From Hyphomicrobiaceae bacterium UBA4118 (GTDB taxonomy: Bacteria > Pseudomonadota > Alphaproteobacteria > Rhizobiales > Methyloligellaceae): a stretch of 9,789 nucleotides of DNA. Below are positions 1 to 5,640 of this stretch, one piece after another. Position numbers and translations under genes: made by a program. Position 1 is the stretch's first letter. Each line of letters begins with the position of its first letter. The notes beneath the pieces were generated by a model. It was not told the origin of the DNA. It searched no databases and was given only the letters and a program-made list of their open reading frames with translations. Location: the NCBI GenBank assembly GCA_002383105.1, contig DFXC01000010.1, forward strand, positions 446 to 10,234, in the 5' to 3' direction.

Positions 1-86
1 TGCAGCAGCTTGATCGCCTGCTGCAGCTGCGGCGTCATCACCAAACCGTGGGACTGACGGAGCTCGAGCTTAGTGGTGATCGCCAT
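1..86 (-). CDS. rpoN: RNA polymerase sigma-54 factor RpoN, N-terminal fragment (cut by window edge)
   Basis: Only the first 28 codons are present, starting at an ATG whose complement is at 84-86 and running off the left edge. The peptide begins MAITTKLELRQSHGLVMTPQ and continues LQQAIKLL. This matches the conserved region I opening of sigma-54 factors (LEFRQSQ.LVMTPQLQQAIKLLQ), the glutamine- and leucine-rich segment that contacts the activator and inhibits open-complex formation until an AAA+ enhancer-binding protein acts. The gene starts 27 bases after the lptB stop codon, in the same direction. The lptB-rpoN order is widely conserved in Proteobacteria, which supports both calls. The Shine-Dalgarno region is weak (GAGTGAG), so translation may depend on the upstream lpt transcript. 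Nothing can be said about the remaining domains. Confidence 0.93.
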   Translation of the reverse strand, partial: MAITTKLELRQSHGLVMTPQLQQAIKLL

Positions 87-113
87 TATTCGAACTCACT
101 CGCGATCAGCGGC

Positions 114-944
114 TCAGATCCTGAACTGGTCGCCGAGATAGACGCGCCGCACGTCCTCGTTGTTGATGATCTCGTGGGCGGTGCCGTGGGTCAGCACCAT
201 GCCGTCGTGGATAATATAGGCGCGGCTGACCAGGTCGAGCGTCTCGCGCACATTATGATCGGTGATGAGCACGCCGATGCCGCGCTGGGTCAGATGCCGC
301 ACGAGCGCGCGGATGTCGTTGACGGCGATGGGGTCGATGCCGGCGAACGGCTCGTCGAGCAGCATGAAAGACGGACGCGTGGCGAGCGAGCGGGCGATCT
401 CGACGCGGCGGCGCTCACCGCCGGAAAGCCGCATGGCCGGCGTGGTCCGGAGGCGCGTGATGCGAAACTCCTCGAGCAGCGCGTCGAGCTGCAGCTTGCG
501 CTCCTGCTTGTTGGGTTCGACCGTCTCGAGCACGGCAAGAATGTTCTCCTCCACGGTGAGCCCCCTGAAGATCGAGGCCTCCTGGGGCAGATAGCCGATG
601 CCAAGCCGCGCCCGGCGGTACATCGGCAGCTTGGTCACGTCGCGGCCGTCGATCTTGATGCTGCCCTCGTCGGCCGGGATCAGCCCCGTGATCATGTAGA
701 ACACGGTGGTCTTGCCGGCGCCGTTCGGCCCCAGCAGCCCGACCGCCTCGCCGCGGGAAAGTTCGAGGCTGACGCCGCGCACGACGGTGCGCTTCTTGAA
801 GCTCTTGACGACGGACGTAACGGTCAGCCGGCCAACGCCCGGATCGGACCGAGGGCCTGGCGCATGGCTCGGCGGCGCCGCAGGAACGGCCACCCCCTGT
901 GCGGCGACTGCTTGGCGGCCCGGGAACGACAGCAATTTGCCCAC
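114..944 (-). CDS. lptB: Lipopolysaccharide export ABC transporter ATP-binding protein LptB
   Basis: This is the cytoplasmic ATPase that powers LPS extraction from the inner membrane with LptF/LptG and passage to LptC-LptA. The 276-residue product has a complete ABC domain: Walker A GPNGAGKT at 72-79, Q-loop Q121 in GYLPQEASIFRGLTVEEN, signature LSGGERRR at 173-180, Walker B FMLLDEPFAGID at 193-204, and switch histidine H230 in TDHNV. The PQEASIFR and EPFAGIDP segments are typical of LptB. The GTG start at 942-944 has GGAAGGGG just upstream. Residues 1 to about 38 form an Ala/Pro-rich extension absent from E. coli LptB (241 residues); the ABC fold begins near RLTVTSVVKSF. The gene lies 66 bases downstream of lptA and 27 bases upstream of rpoN, so it is probably part of an lptC-lptA-lptB-rpoN operon. 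Confidence 0.97.
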   Translation of the reverse strand: MGKLLSFPGRQAVAAQGVAVPAAPPSHAPGPRSDPGVGRLTVTSVVKSFKKRTVVRGVSLELSRGEAVGLLGPNGAGKTTVFYMITGLIPADEGSIKIDGRDVTKLPMYRRARLGIGYLPQEASIFRGLTVEENILAVLETVEPNKQERKLQLDALLEEFRITRLRTTPAMRLSGGERRRVEIARSLATRPSFMLLDEPFAGIDPIAVNDIRALVRHLTQRGIGVLITDHNVRETLDLVSRAYIIHDGMVLTHGTAHEIINNEDVRRVYLGDQFRI

Positions 945-1010
945 TGACCCCTTCCGCTCGTTCAGTTGAAGCTCCGGCCGGTTAACATTGCATAAAGTCC
1001 TTGGAGGGTC

Positions 1011-1883
1011 TCAGCGGCCGAAACCGGGAACGAGCGGGAAAGGCGCCATATCGTCGTCGGGCTTGCTGGCCTTCGACGTCTCATCCTTTGCGCTCGCGTC
1101 CGTATCCTGCCCGTCGGCGGCAGGGCTCTCATTGCCTGACGCCTTGCCCGCAGGTGCCGCCTCGGGCGTCGCCCCAGCAGTGCTGGCATCGCCAGACTTG
1201 GCATCGCCAGGTTTGGCGGCAGCGCCTTCCTTCGGCATGAATAGCGCACGGATACGGCCCCCAGTGGCGGCATTGCCGGTGTTCTCAAACCGGCTCTCGT
1301 TGGTCTTCAGATCGATGACGAGACGGTCACCCTTTAGCACATTCTTGCCTTGCGTTAACACCACATTGCCGCCCACGGTTACCAGCTGCGACGGCACGTC
1401 GTAGATGGCCCAATCGCTGGTGGTCGTCTGGTCCTTGTCGCTGTTGATGACGACGTCGCCCTTGGCCTCGATCTTGGTGATCTGGGTGCCGTCGTCGCTC
1501 GCCGCTCCACCCGCAGGCTTGACGTCCGCCACCTTGGTCGCAGGGGCAGCCTGGTCGGCGCCTTCCGTCTTGCCGCCGCCGCCGGCGAGCTTGTCGCCGC
1601 CACCGACATAGTGGACATCGAGCTGCTGGGCGCGCAGCGTCGTGGTGCCCTGCACGGCCTTCACATTACCTGAGAAGGTCGCGTATTTCTGCTGGTCGTG
1701 CACCACGAGCAGGTCGGATTCGATATCGATCGGGTCCTTGGAGCTCTGCGACAGCCCGCCGAACGTGTTGGTGAGCGTCTGCGCCGACAGAGGCGCGGCA
1801 AGCACGAGCGTGAGGCCGACGGCCGCCGCTCCGGCAAGCGCGCGGAACAGCGAAACCGACACTTTGCGCCGGAGCGTGCTCAT
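1011..1883 (-). CDS. lptA: Lipopolysaccharide transport periplasmic protein LptA (OstA-like domain)
   Basis: This is the periplasmic bridge protein that carries LPS between LptC and the LptDE translocon. The 290-residue product has an N-terminal signal peptide: basic MSTLRRK, a hydrophobic core around 17-31, and a probable cleavage after PLSA at 31-34. The OstA/LptA beta-jellyroll follows: DPIDIESDLLVVHDQQKYATFSGNV at about 50-74 (in pieces), TTLRAQQLDVHY at 81-92, then IEAKGDVVINSDKDQTTTSDWAIYD at about 138-162 and NVVLTQGKNVLKGDRLVIDL at 173-192. A Gly/Ala-rich insert (about 93-133) interrupts the jellyroll. After residue 215 comes a 75-residue low-complexity Ala/Asp/Pro tail. E. coli LptA has 185 residues, so the extra length is insert plus tail. 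The ATG overlaps the lptC stop codon (ATGA, 1880-1883), indicating translational coupling. Confidence 0.93.
   Translation of the reverse strand: MSTLRRKVSVSLFRALAGAAAVGLTLVLAAPLSAQTLTNTFGGLSQSSKDPIDIESDLLVVHDQQKYATFSGNVKAVQGTTTLRAQQLDVHYVGGGDKLAGGGGKTEGADQAAPATKVADVKPAGGAASDDGTQITKIEAKGDVVINSDKDQTTTSDWAIYDVPSQLVTVGGNVVLTQGKNVLKGDRLVIDLKTNESRFENTGNAATGGRIRALFMPKEGAAAKPGDAKSGDASTAGATPEAAPAGKASGNESPAADGQDTDASAKDETSKASKPDDDMAPFPLVPGFGR
1184..1213. repeat. Two-copy 15-bp tandem repeat in the lptA tail
   Basis: The 15-base unit TGGCATCGCCAGACT at 1184-1198 is followed directly by TGGCATCGCCAGGTT at 1199-1213 (13 of 15 bases identical), and a third degenerate start TGGC follows. On the minus strand the repeat encodes PGDAK-SGDAS in the low-complexity C-terminal tail of LptA. 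It stays in frame and suggests that the tail grew by slippage or small duplications. Confidence 0.75.
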
Positions 1884-2716
1884 TGGGGCATCACCGGTAT
1901 CGACGGCAATGCGTCAGCTTGCGGCTCAGTTGTCACCTCGGCCGCCCCGGTTGCCTCGGGCGCGGCTTGCGCCTCGGGCGCCGAGTCAACAGCTTGCGGC
2001 AGCACCCCCTTGGCTTTCGGCTTTTGCGGGAGGCCCTTCCCGTCTTTATCGTCGTCCGGCTTGACGAGGTGGACCATCACCTTGCCGCGGAAGGTGAGAG
2101 TGTGCTCCCCGGAATGGAACGTGAGCGCATTGGCCTTCACGTTGCCATTGGTCAATTCGAAGTGGACCGGACGATGCGAGCGGAGCGTCTGGTTTTTCAT
2201 GTCGAGGCTCGCGTTCTTCAGCTCGCCGCTCACCCCCGAGCTCGTCGCCACGGTGATCTTTTCCTGCATCACGAGCCGTTCGGCCTCGCTGTTGAAGATG
2301 CCGCGCACGGCCTCCATCCGCGACCAGCCGCCGTTCGCGCTCGACAGATCGGCCTTGATGGCGTGAAGCTTGATCATCTTCTGGTTCTTCATGTCCTGAT
2401 CGGCGTATTCGGCGCTCACCACATAGGAGCCGTTCTTCTTGTCGTTGCCTTGGAGCCTGGGATTGGTCATACGCAAATTGCCGTCGGCGATCTGGATGCC
2501 GCTGATGCTCGCGGTCAGGTCGCCGACGCTGACGCTGAGCCGCGTGGAGATGAAATAGCAGGCGAGCACCAGGACGGCCAAAACCGGCAGCACCTTGCGC
2601 AGGATGCCGACGACACGGCTATGCCGCTTGGCGCTGCGAAAGGCGCGCTCGCGCTCCTCGGCCGTGCGCACGCGGTAGCGCCGGCTGCTGGGAACGAGAT
2701 TCGCCTCACTCGACAT
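1880..2716 (-). CDS. lptC: LPS export ABC transporter periplasmic protein LptC
   Basis: LptC is a bitopic inner-membrane protein that receives LPS from LptB2FG and hands it to LptA. From the ATG at 2714-2716 the product has 278 residues: a basic cytoplasmic N-terminus (RRYRVRTAEERERAFRSAKR), one membrane segment at about 38-57 (VGILRKVLPVLAVLVLACYF), and a periplasmic LptC/YrbK-type beta domain to about residue 219 containing ISGIQIADGNLRMTNPRLQG and ELTNGNVKANALTFHSGEHT. A Pro/Ala/Glu-rich tail of about 58 residues follows; E. coli LptC has 191 residues. A longer version from GTG at 2747-2749 would add 11 residues, but that GTG lies in the loop of a hairpin and touches its own AGGAG, leaving no proper spacing. 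I therefore prefer the ATG. The stop overlaps the lptA start by 4 bases. Confidence 0.9.
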   Translation of the reverse strand: MSSEANLVPSSRRYRVRTAEERERAFRSAKRHSRVVGILRKVLPVLAVLVLACYFISTRLSVSVGDLTASISGIQIADGNLRMTNPRLQGNDKKNGSYVVSAEYADQDMKNQKMIKLHAIKADLSSANGGWSRMEAVRGIFNSEAERLVMQEKITVATSSGVSGELKNASLDMKNQTLRSHRPVHFELTNGNVKANALTFHSGEHTLTFRGKVMVHLVKPDDDKDGKGLPQKPKAKGVLPQAVDSAPEAQAAPEATGAAEVTTEPQADALPSIPVMPQ

Positions 2717-2736
2717 TTTTCCCGCCAAGGATTCGC

Positions 2737-2759
2737 AAGAAACCGGCACTCCTTGCCGG
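2737..2759 (-). terminator. Candidate weak intrinsic terminator or attenuator upstream of lptC
   Basis: On the minus strand CCGGCA (2754-2759) pairs perfectly with TGCCGG (2743-2748) around the five-base loop AGGAG. The stem is followed directly by TTTCTT (2737-2742). A short GC-rich stem plus a T-rich tract is the layout of an intrinsic terminator. It lies about 64 bases after the rnd stop and about 20 bases before the lptC ATG, so it could separate rnd from the lpt genes or attenuate read-through. The stem is only 6 bp and the T-tract is broken by a C, so it is probably partial at best. Confidence 0.38.
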
Positions 2760-2761
2760 CA

Positions 2762-2813
2762 GGGGCTAAGCTAGCCGCAGGACTTTGATGACATTGCGAC
2801 GGCTAGAAGCCCC
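2762..2813 (-). repeat. Two-part inverted repeat (long hairpin) between rnd and lptC
   Basis: GGGGCT at 2762-2767 pairs with AGCCCC at 2808-2813, and CTAGCCG at 2771-2777 pairs with CGGCTAG at 2800-2806. The two perfect stems (6 and 7 bp) are separated by a small internal loop (AAG opposite A) and closed by a 22-base loop. The structure fills most of the rnd-lptC gap and sits directly upstream, in the direction of transcription, of the 2743-2759 hairpin. It could be an mRNA 3'-end stabiliser, a leader structure for lptC, or part of a terminator. The sequence shows the pairing but not the role. Confidence 0.6.
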
Positions 2814-2822
2814 TTTGAGCCC

Positions 2823-3443
2823 CTAATGGGCAAAAGGATCGATCTCGGACCATCCCCTGAGATCGAGCTCGACCCGCGCTGGAAGGAACTCGAAGCAGGC
2901 GCGCGCGAGCCCGTCACGCCCTTCACGCTTCAGCATAGCGTCGAGTTTCTCCCTTAGCGCGTGCAGATGCAACACATCGCTGGCGGCGTAATTGAGCTGC
3001 TCTGGCGTGAGCTCAGGCGCGCCCCAGTCTGAGGATTGCTGCTGCTTGGAGAGCTCGATGCCCAGGAGCTCCTTGCAGAGGTCCTTCAGGCCGTGGCGGT
3101 CGGTGAAGGTGCGGGCGAGCTTGGAGGCCACCTTGGTGCAGTAGACCGGCCGCGGCATCACCCCGAAATAGTGCTTGAGCACGGCCATGTCGAAACGGCC
3201 GAAATGGAAGATCTTGAGCACGCTTTCGTCGGCGAGCAGGCGCTTCAGCTCGGGCGCGTCATAGCTCCCGGCGAGCTGAACCAGGGCGGCGCGGCCGTCG
3301 CCTTCGGACAGCTGCACGAGGCAAAGACGGTCGCGATAGGGGTTGAGCCCCAACGTCTCGGTGTCGATGGCGATGGAGCGGCCGGCCATGCGGCCTTGCG
3401 GCAGATCGCCTCTATAGAGCTCTACGGCTGGGGGCTGGCTCAA
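2823..3443 (-). CDS. rnd: Ribonuclease D-type 3'-5' exonuclease (DEDDy family, no HRDC domain)
   Basis: The 206-residue product is a single DEDDy exonuclease domain. Motif I is IDTET with D27 and E29, motif II is HFGRFDMAVL with D85, and motif III is NYAASDVLHL with Y152 and D156. The stretch SDWGAPELTPEQLNYAASDV is typical of RNase D enzymes. Such nucleases bind two metal ions and trim RNA 3' ends, including tRNA precursors. E. coli RNase D (about 375 residues) also carries two HRDC domains, which this protein lacks; short forms of this kind are common in alphaproteobacteria. The start is a TTG at 3441-3443 with AAGGAG ten bases upstream; the next in-frame ATG (residue 19) would remove conserved sequence. 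The gene lies 58 bases downstream of a tRNA-Leu gene on the same strand, probably in one transcript. Confidence 0.9.
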   Translation of the reverse strand: MSQPPAVELYRGDLPQGRMAGRSIAIDTETLGLNPYRDRLCLVQLSEGDGRAALVQLAGSYDAPELKRLLADESVLKIFHFGRFDMAVLKHYFGVMPRPVYCTKVASKLARTFTDRHGLKDLCKELLGIELSKQQQSSDWGAPELTPEQLNYAASDVLHLHALREKLDAMLKREGRDGLARACFEFLPARVELDLRGWSEIDPFAH

Positions 3444-3453
3444 ACTTTAGGCG

Positions 3454-3459
3454 CTCCTT
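3454..3459 (-). promoter_or_regulatory. Shine-Dalgarno sequence supporting the TTG start of rnd
   Basis: AAGGAG reads on the minus strand ten bases before the TTG at 3441-3443. It is the only strong ribosome binding site near the beginning of the conserved protein, so it supports the rare start codon despite the slightly long spacing. Confidence 0.6.
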
Positions 3460-3501
3460 GGCGGCCGCATTCTGGACGCGAAGCGCTTAAGAAAGCGGGA
3501 A

Positions 3502-3588
3502 TGGTGCCCAGGAGAAGACTCGAACTTCCACGCCCTTTCGGGCACTAGCACCTGAAGCTAGCGCGTCTACCAGTTCCGCCACCTGGGC
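3502..3588 (-). tRNA. tRNA-Leu (anticodon CAG)
   Basis: The 87-base minus-strand sequence folds as a class II tRNA. Acceptor GCCCAGG (3582-3588) pairs with CCTGGGC (3506-3512), followed by discriminator A and an encoded CCA (3502-3504). The anticodon stem is CTAGC/GCTAG with loop TTCAGGT, giving anticodon CAG at 3552-3554. The long variable arm GCCC-GAAA-GGGC is the mark of leucine and serine tRNAs. The T arm is GGAAG-TTCGAGT-CTTCT. Anticodon CAG reads CUG, a major leucine codon in GC-rich genomes. A good promoter lies 12 bases upstream, and rnd follows 58 bases downstream. Confidence 0.97.
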
Positions 3589-3599
3589 TTGAGCCCCTG

Positions 3600-3628
3600 C
3601 AGTTACGATTGGCTGTTGTCCTTGTCAA
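3600..3628 (-). promoter_or_regulatory. Probable sigma-70-type promoter of tRNA-Leu (and possibly rnd)
   Basis: On the minus strand a perfect -35 box TTGACA (3623-3628) is followed after 17 bases by TAACTG (3600-3605) as a degenerate -10. Transcription would start near 3593, a few bases before the mature tRNA 5' end at 3588, as expected for a stable-RNA promoter. The -10 match is poor against the E. coli consensus, which is not unusual in alphaproteobacteria. Confidence 0.6.
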
Positions 3629-3708
3629 TTGCCGGGAGAAGCGACTTCAAGGCTTCGCAGCGCTCGTGTATTGCTTCGGCGATCCAGTCGGGGCGCAACC
3701 CTACCCGG

Positions 3709-3735
3709 CTCGCACCTGATCGGTGCAGGTGCGGG
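3709..3735 (+). promoter_or_regulatory. Perfect inverted repeat upstream of the NDUFA9-type gene (operator or leader hairpin)
   Basis: CGCACCTG (3711-3718) and CAGGTGCG (3726-3733) are perfect reverse complements around a 7-base spacer. The pairing extends one wobble and one Watson-Crick pair outward to 3709-3735. The element ends 18 bases before the GTG start at 3754, next to the ribosome binding site. It has no T-tract in either direction, so an intrinsic terminator is unlikely. A dimeric repressor site or a translation-modulating hairpin is possible. Confidence 0.5.
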
Positions 3736-3753
3736 AATTCGAGAGAGGCTTAA

Positions 3754-4728
3754 GTGGCGGTTACTCTCAACCATAGCGCGCTCATCACCCTTTATGGCGG
3801 CTCGGGCTTTATCGGGCGCCATGTGGTGCGCGCTATCGCCATGACTGGTGCGCGCATGCGGGTCGCGGTCAGACGCCCTGAGTTGGCCCTCCACCTCCAG
3901 CCACTCGGGGGCGTCGGCCAGATCAACGCCGTGCAAGCCAATGTGCGTTACCCCGATTCGCTTCTCGCCGCGGCGGACGGCGCCGACGCGGTGGTCAACC
4001 TGGTCGGCATCCTCTTTCCGGCCGGCAAGCAGACCTTCAAGGCGGTGCAGGATGAGGGCGCGCGGCACGTGGCGGAAGCGGCACGGTCGGCAGGGGTCGG
4101 CACGCTCGTTCATATCTCGGCGATCGGTGCGAGCCCCGATGCGCCCTCGGTCTATGCCCGCACCAAGGCGGCCGGAGAGGCGGCGGTCAAAGCAGTCTTT
4201 CCCGACGCCGTCATCCTAAGGCCTTCCATCGTGTTCGGGCCGGAGGACGACTTCTTCAATCGCTTCGCGGCGCTGGCACGGATCGCGCCCGCGCTTCCCC
4301 TGATCGGCGGCGGCAAGACCCGGTTTCAGCCTGTGTTCGTGGGCGACGTGGCGCGCGCAGTTCTGGCGGGACTTACCGGCAAAGCGGGCGCTGGCGCTCC
4401 TTACGAGCTTGGCGGACCCGAGGTCCTGACTTTGAAAGAGGTGATGCAGCGCGTGCTTGCCTACGCCATGCGCAAGCGGCTGCTGGTGCCGGAGCCCTTC
4501 TGGCTCGCCAAGCTGCAGGCCGCCTTCCTGCAATGGCTGCCACGGCCCCCGCTCACCATCGATCAGGTGCGCCTGCTTGAGACCGACAATGTGGTGGGCG
4601 AAGCCGCAGCGCGGGCCGGGCGCAGCCTTGAGGGGCTCGGCATCGAACCGGTCGCCGTCGCTGCCGTGGTGCCCGGCTATCTCGAGCAATTCCGCCCGCG
4701 CGGCCAGTTCTCCATCTACCGCCCTTAA
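3754..4728 (+). CDS. NAD(P)-binding Rossmann-fold protein, complex I NDUFA9-subunit family (atypical SDR)
   Basis: The 324-residue protein has an N-terminal Rossmann fold: nucleotide motif YGGSGFIGRHVVRAI with GGSGFIG at 15-21, VNLVGIL at 81-87, HISAIGAS at 120-127 and YARTKAAGE at 134-142, which keeps a YxxxK pair. LRPSIVFGPEDDFFNRFA at about 155-172 and FQPVFVGDVARAV at 191-203 are hallmarks of bacterial proteins related to mitochondrial complex I subunit NDUFA9. NDUFA9 binds NADPH and has a structural role in complex I; the role of the bacterial homologues is less clear, and no nuo genes are in this window. The start is GTG at 3754 with GAGAGAGG at 3741-3748. The gene ends 16 bases from the convergent uppP stop. 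Its placement beside uppP matches what I recall from Hyphomicrobiales. Confidence 0.88.
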   Translation: MAVTLNHSALITLYGGSGFIGRHVVRAIAMTGARMRVAVRRPELALHLQPLGGVGQINAVQANVRYPDSLLAAADGADAVVNLVGILFPAGKQTFKAVQDEGARHVAEAARSAGVGTLVHISAIGASPDAPSVYARTKAAGEAAVKAVFPDAVILRPSIVFGPEDDFFNRFAALARIAPALPLIGGGKTRFQPVFVGDVARAVLAGLTGKAGAGAPYELGGPEVLTLKEVMQRVLAYAMRKRLLVPEPFWLAKLQAAFLQWLPRPPLTIDQVRLLETDNVVGEAAARAGRSLEGLGIEPVAVAAVVPGYLEQFRPRGQFSIYRP

Positions 4729-4744
4729 TCGCCGAGTTGCCGTC

Positions 4745-5542
4745 TCAGCTGTAGAGCATGACGAGCAGGAACCCGCCCAGCACCATGCGGTAGAGCACGA
4801 AGGGCAGGAAGCTGATGCGCCGGATCAGGTTCATCAGGAAGGCGATGGCCAGAATCCCGGCGACGAAGGTGAGGGCAGCGCAGAGGATCTGGTCCTTGGT
4901 GATGGTGCCGCCGCCCTCGAGCGCGTCGCCGATGGTGAAGACGATGGCCCCCGCCGTGGCCGGAATGCCGAGCAGGAATGAGAACCGCGCCGAGTCTGGC
5001 CGCGTGAAGCCGAGGAACCTCGCGGCGGTCATGGTCACGCCGGACCGGCTGGTGCCCGGGATCAGCGCCAAGGCCTGGGCCGTCCCGATGATGAGCGCAC
5101 TGCCGAGAGTCATGTTGGACATGGTCCGCTCCTGCGGCCCGACCATGTCGGCGATCAGCATCAGAATGCCGTAGAGGATCGTGTTCCAGGCTACGATGGC
5201 GACGTTCCGCTCGAGGTCGGCATAGCCGAACTTCTTGAGGACAAACCCGAACGCGATGGCGGGAATGGTGGCGAGCACGATATAGATGGCGAGTCGGCCG
5301 TCGTCGGTCACCTTGCCCTTGAACAGGGCGAGCGTGCCCAGGATGAGATGCCACACATCGCGCCAGAAATAGATGAGAACGGCAAGCAGCGTGCCGAAAT
5401 GCGTCATGACATCGGTGAGCTGGCCCTGGTCCGGCCAATGCATCAGTTGCGGGATCAGGATGAGATGCCCTGAGGAGGAGATGGGCAGGAACTCGGTGAT
5501 GCCCTGCACCAGGGCAAGGACGATGATCTGCTCTATCGACAT
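4745..5542 (-). CDS. uppP: Undecaprenyl-diphosphate phosphatase UppP (BacA family)
   Basis: This integral membrane enzyme removes a phosphate from undecaprenyl diphosphate, regenerating the lipid carrier for peptidoglycan and O-antigen synthesis. It can confer bacitracin tolerance. The 265-residue length is normal for the family. The first conserved motif is ALVQGITEFLPISSSGHL at about 10-27, with the catalytic-region glutamate E17. The second is IPGTSRSGVTMTAARFLG at about 161-178, with the PGTSRSG phosphate-binding loop at 162-168 and R166. Several hydrophobic segments (for example 50-60, 84-101, 118-133, 146-160, 191-205, 222-238, 247-263) fit the polytopic fold. ATG start at 5540-5542 with GAGGGG close upstream. 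It is convergent with the NDUFA9-type gene and divergent from the GST operon. Confidence 0.97.
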   Translation of the reverse strand: MSIEQIIVLALVQGITEFLPISSSGHLILIPQLMHWPDQGQLTDVMTHFGTLLAVLIYFWRDVWHLILGTLALFKGKVTDDGRLAIYIVLATIPAIAFGFVLKKFGYADLERNVAIVAWNTILYGILMLIADMVGPQERTMSNMTLGSALIIGTAQALALIPGTSRSGVTMTAARFLGFTRPDSARFSFLLGIPATAGAIVFTIGDALEGGGTITKDQILCAALTFVAGILAIAFLMNLIRRISFLPFVLYRMVLGGFLLVMLYS

Positions 5543-5560
5543 GGCCCCTCGCGGCCCCGC

Positions 5561-5589
5561 TTGTTCGACGCGCGCGCAGGTTCTATACC
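5561..5589 (+). promoter_or_regulatory. Candidate promoter for the GST-queG-SDR-hicAB operon
   Basis: TTGTTC (5561-5566) and TATACC (5584-5589) are spaced 17 bases apart in the 98-base gap between the divergent uppP and GST genes. A start near 5596 would give a leader of about 45 bases. The same TATA core reads TATAGA on the other strand and could instead serve uppP, although no good -35 box is visible for it. Confidence 0.35.
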
Positions 5590-5640
5590 GAGCTTCCAGC
5601 GCGCACGATTCATTTTGAACACTTAGCCACCGACAGGTCG

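Noticed and set aside
48..947. Long plus-strand open frame of 299 codons
   Set aside because: It lies antisense to lptB, whose frame carries every ABC ATPase motif. Its own translation is Asp/Ala/Arg-rich with no recognisable domain, as expected for a shadow in GC-rich DNA.
1883..2788. Plus-strand open frame of 301 codons
   Set aside because: Antisense to lptC and its leader. The composition is typical of a high-GC shadow frame, and the lptC frame has a membrane segment and the expected gene order.
3470..3501. Possible terminator between tRNA-Leu and rnd (CGCTT-TCTT-AAGCG and the palindrome AAGCGCTT)
   Set aside because: The stem is only 5 bp and is not followed by a T-tract on the minus strand. 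It is too weak to call.
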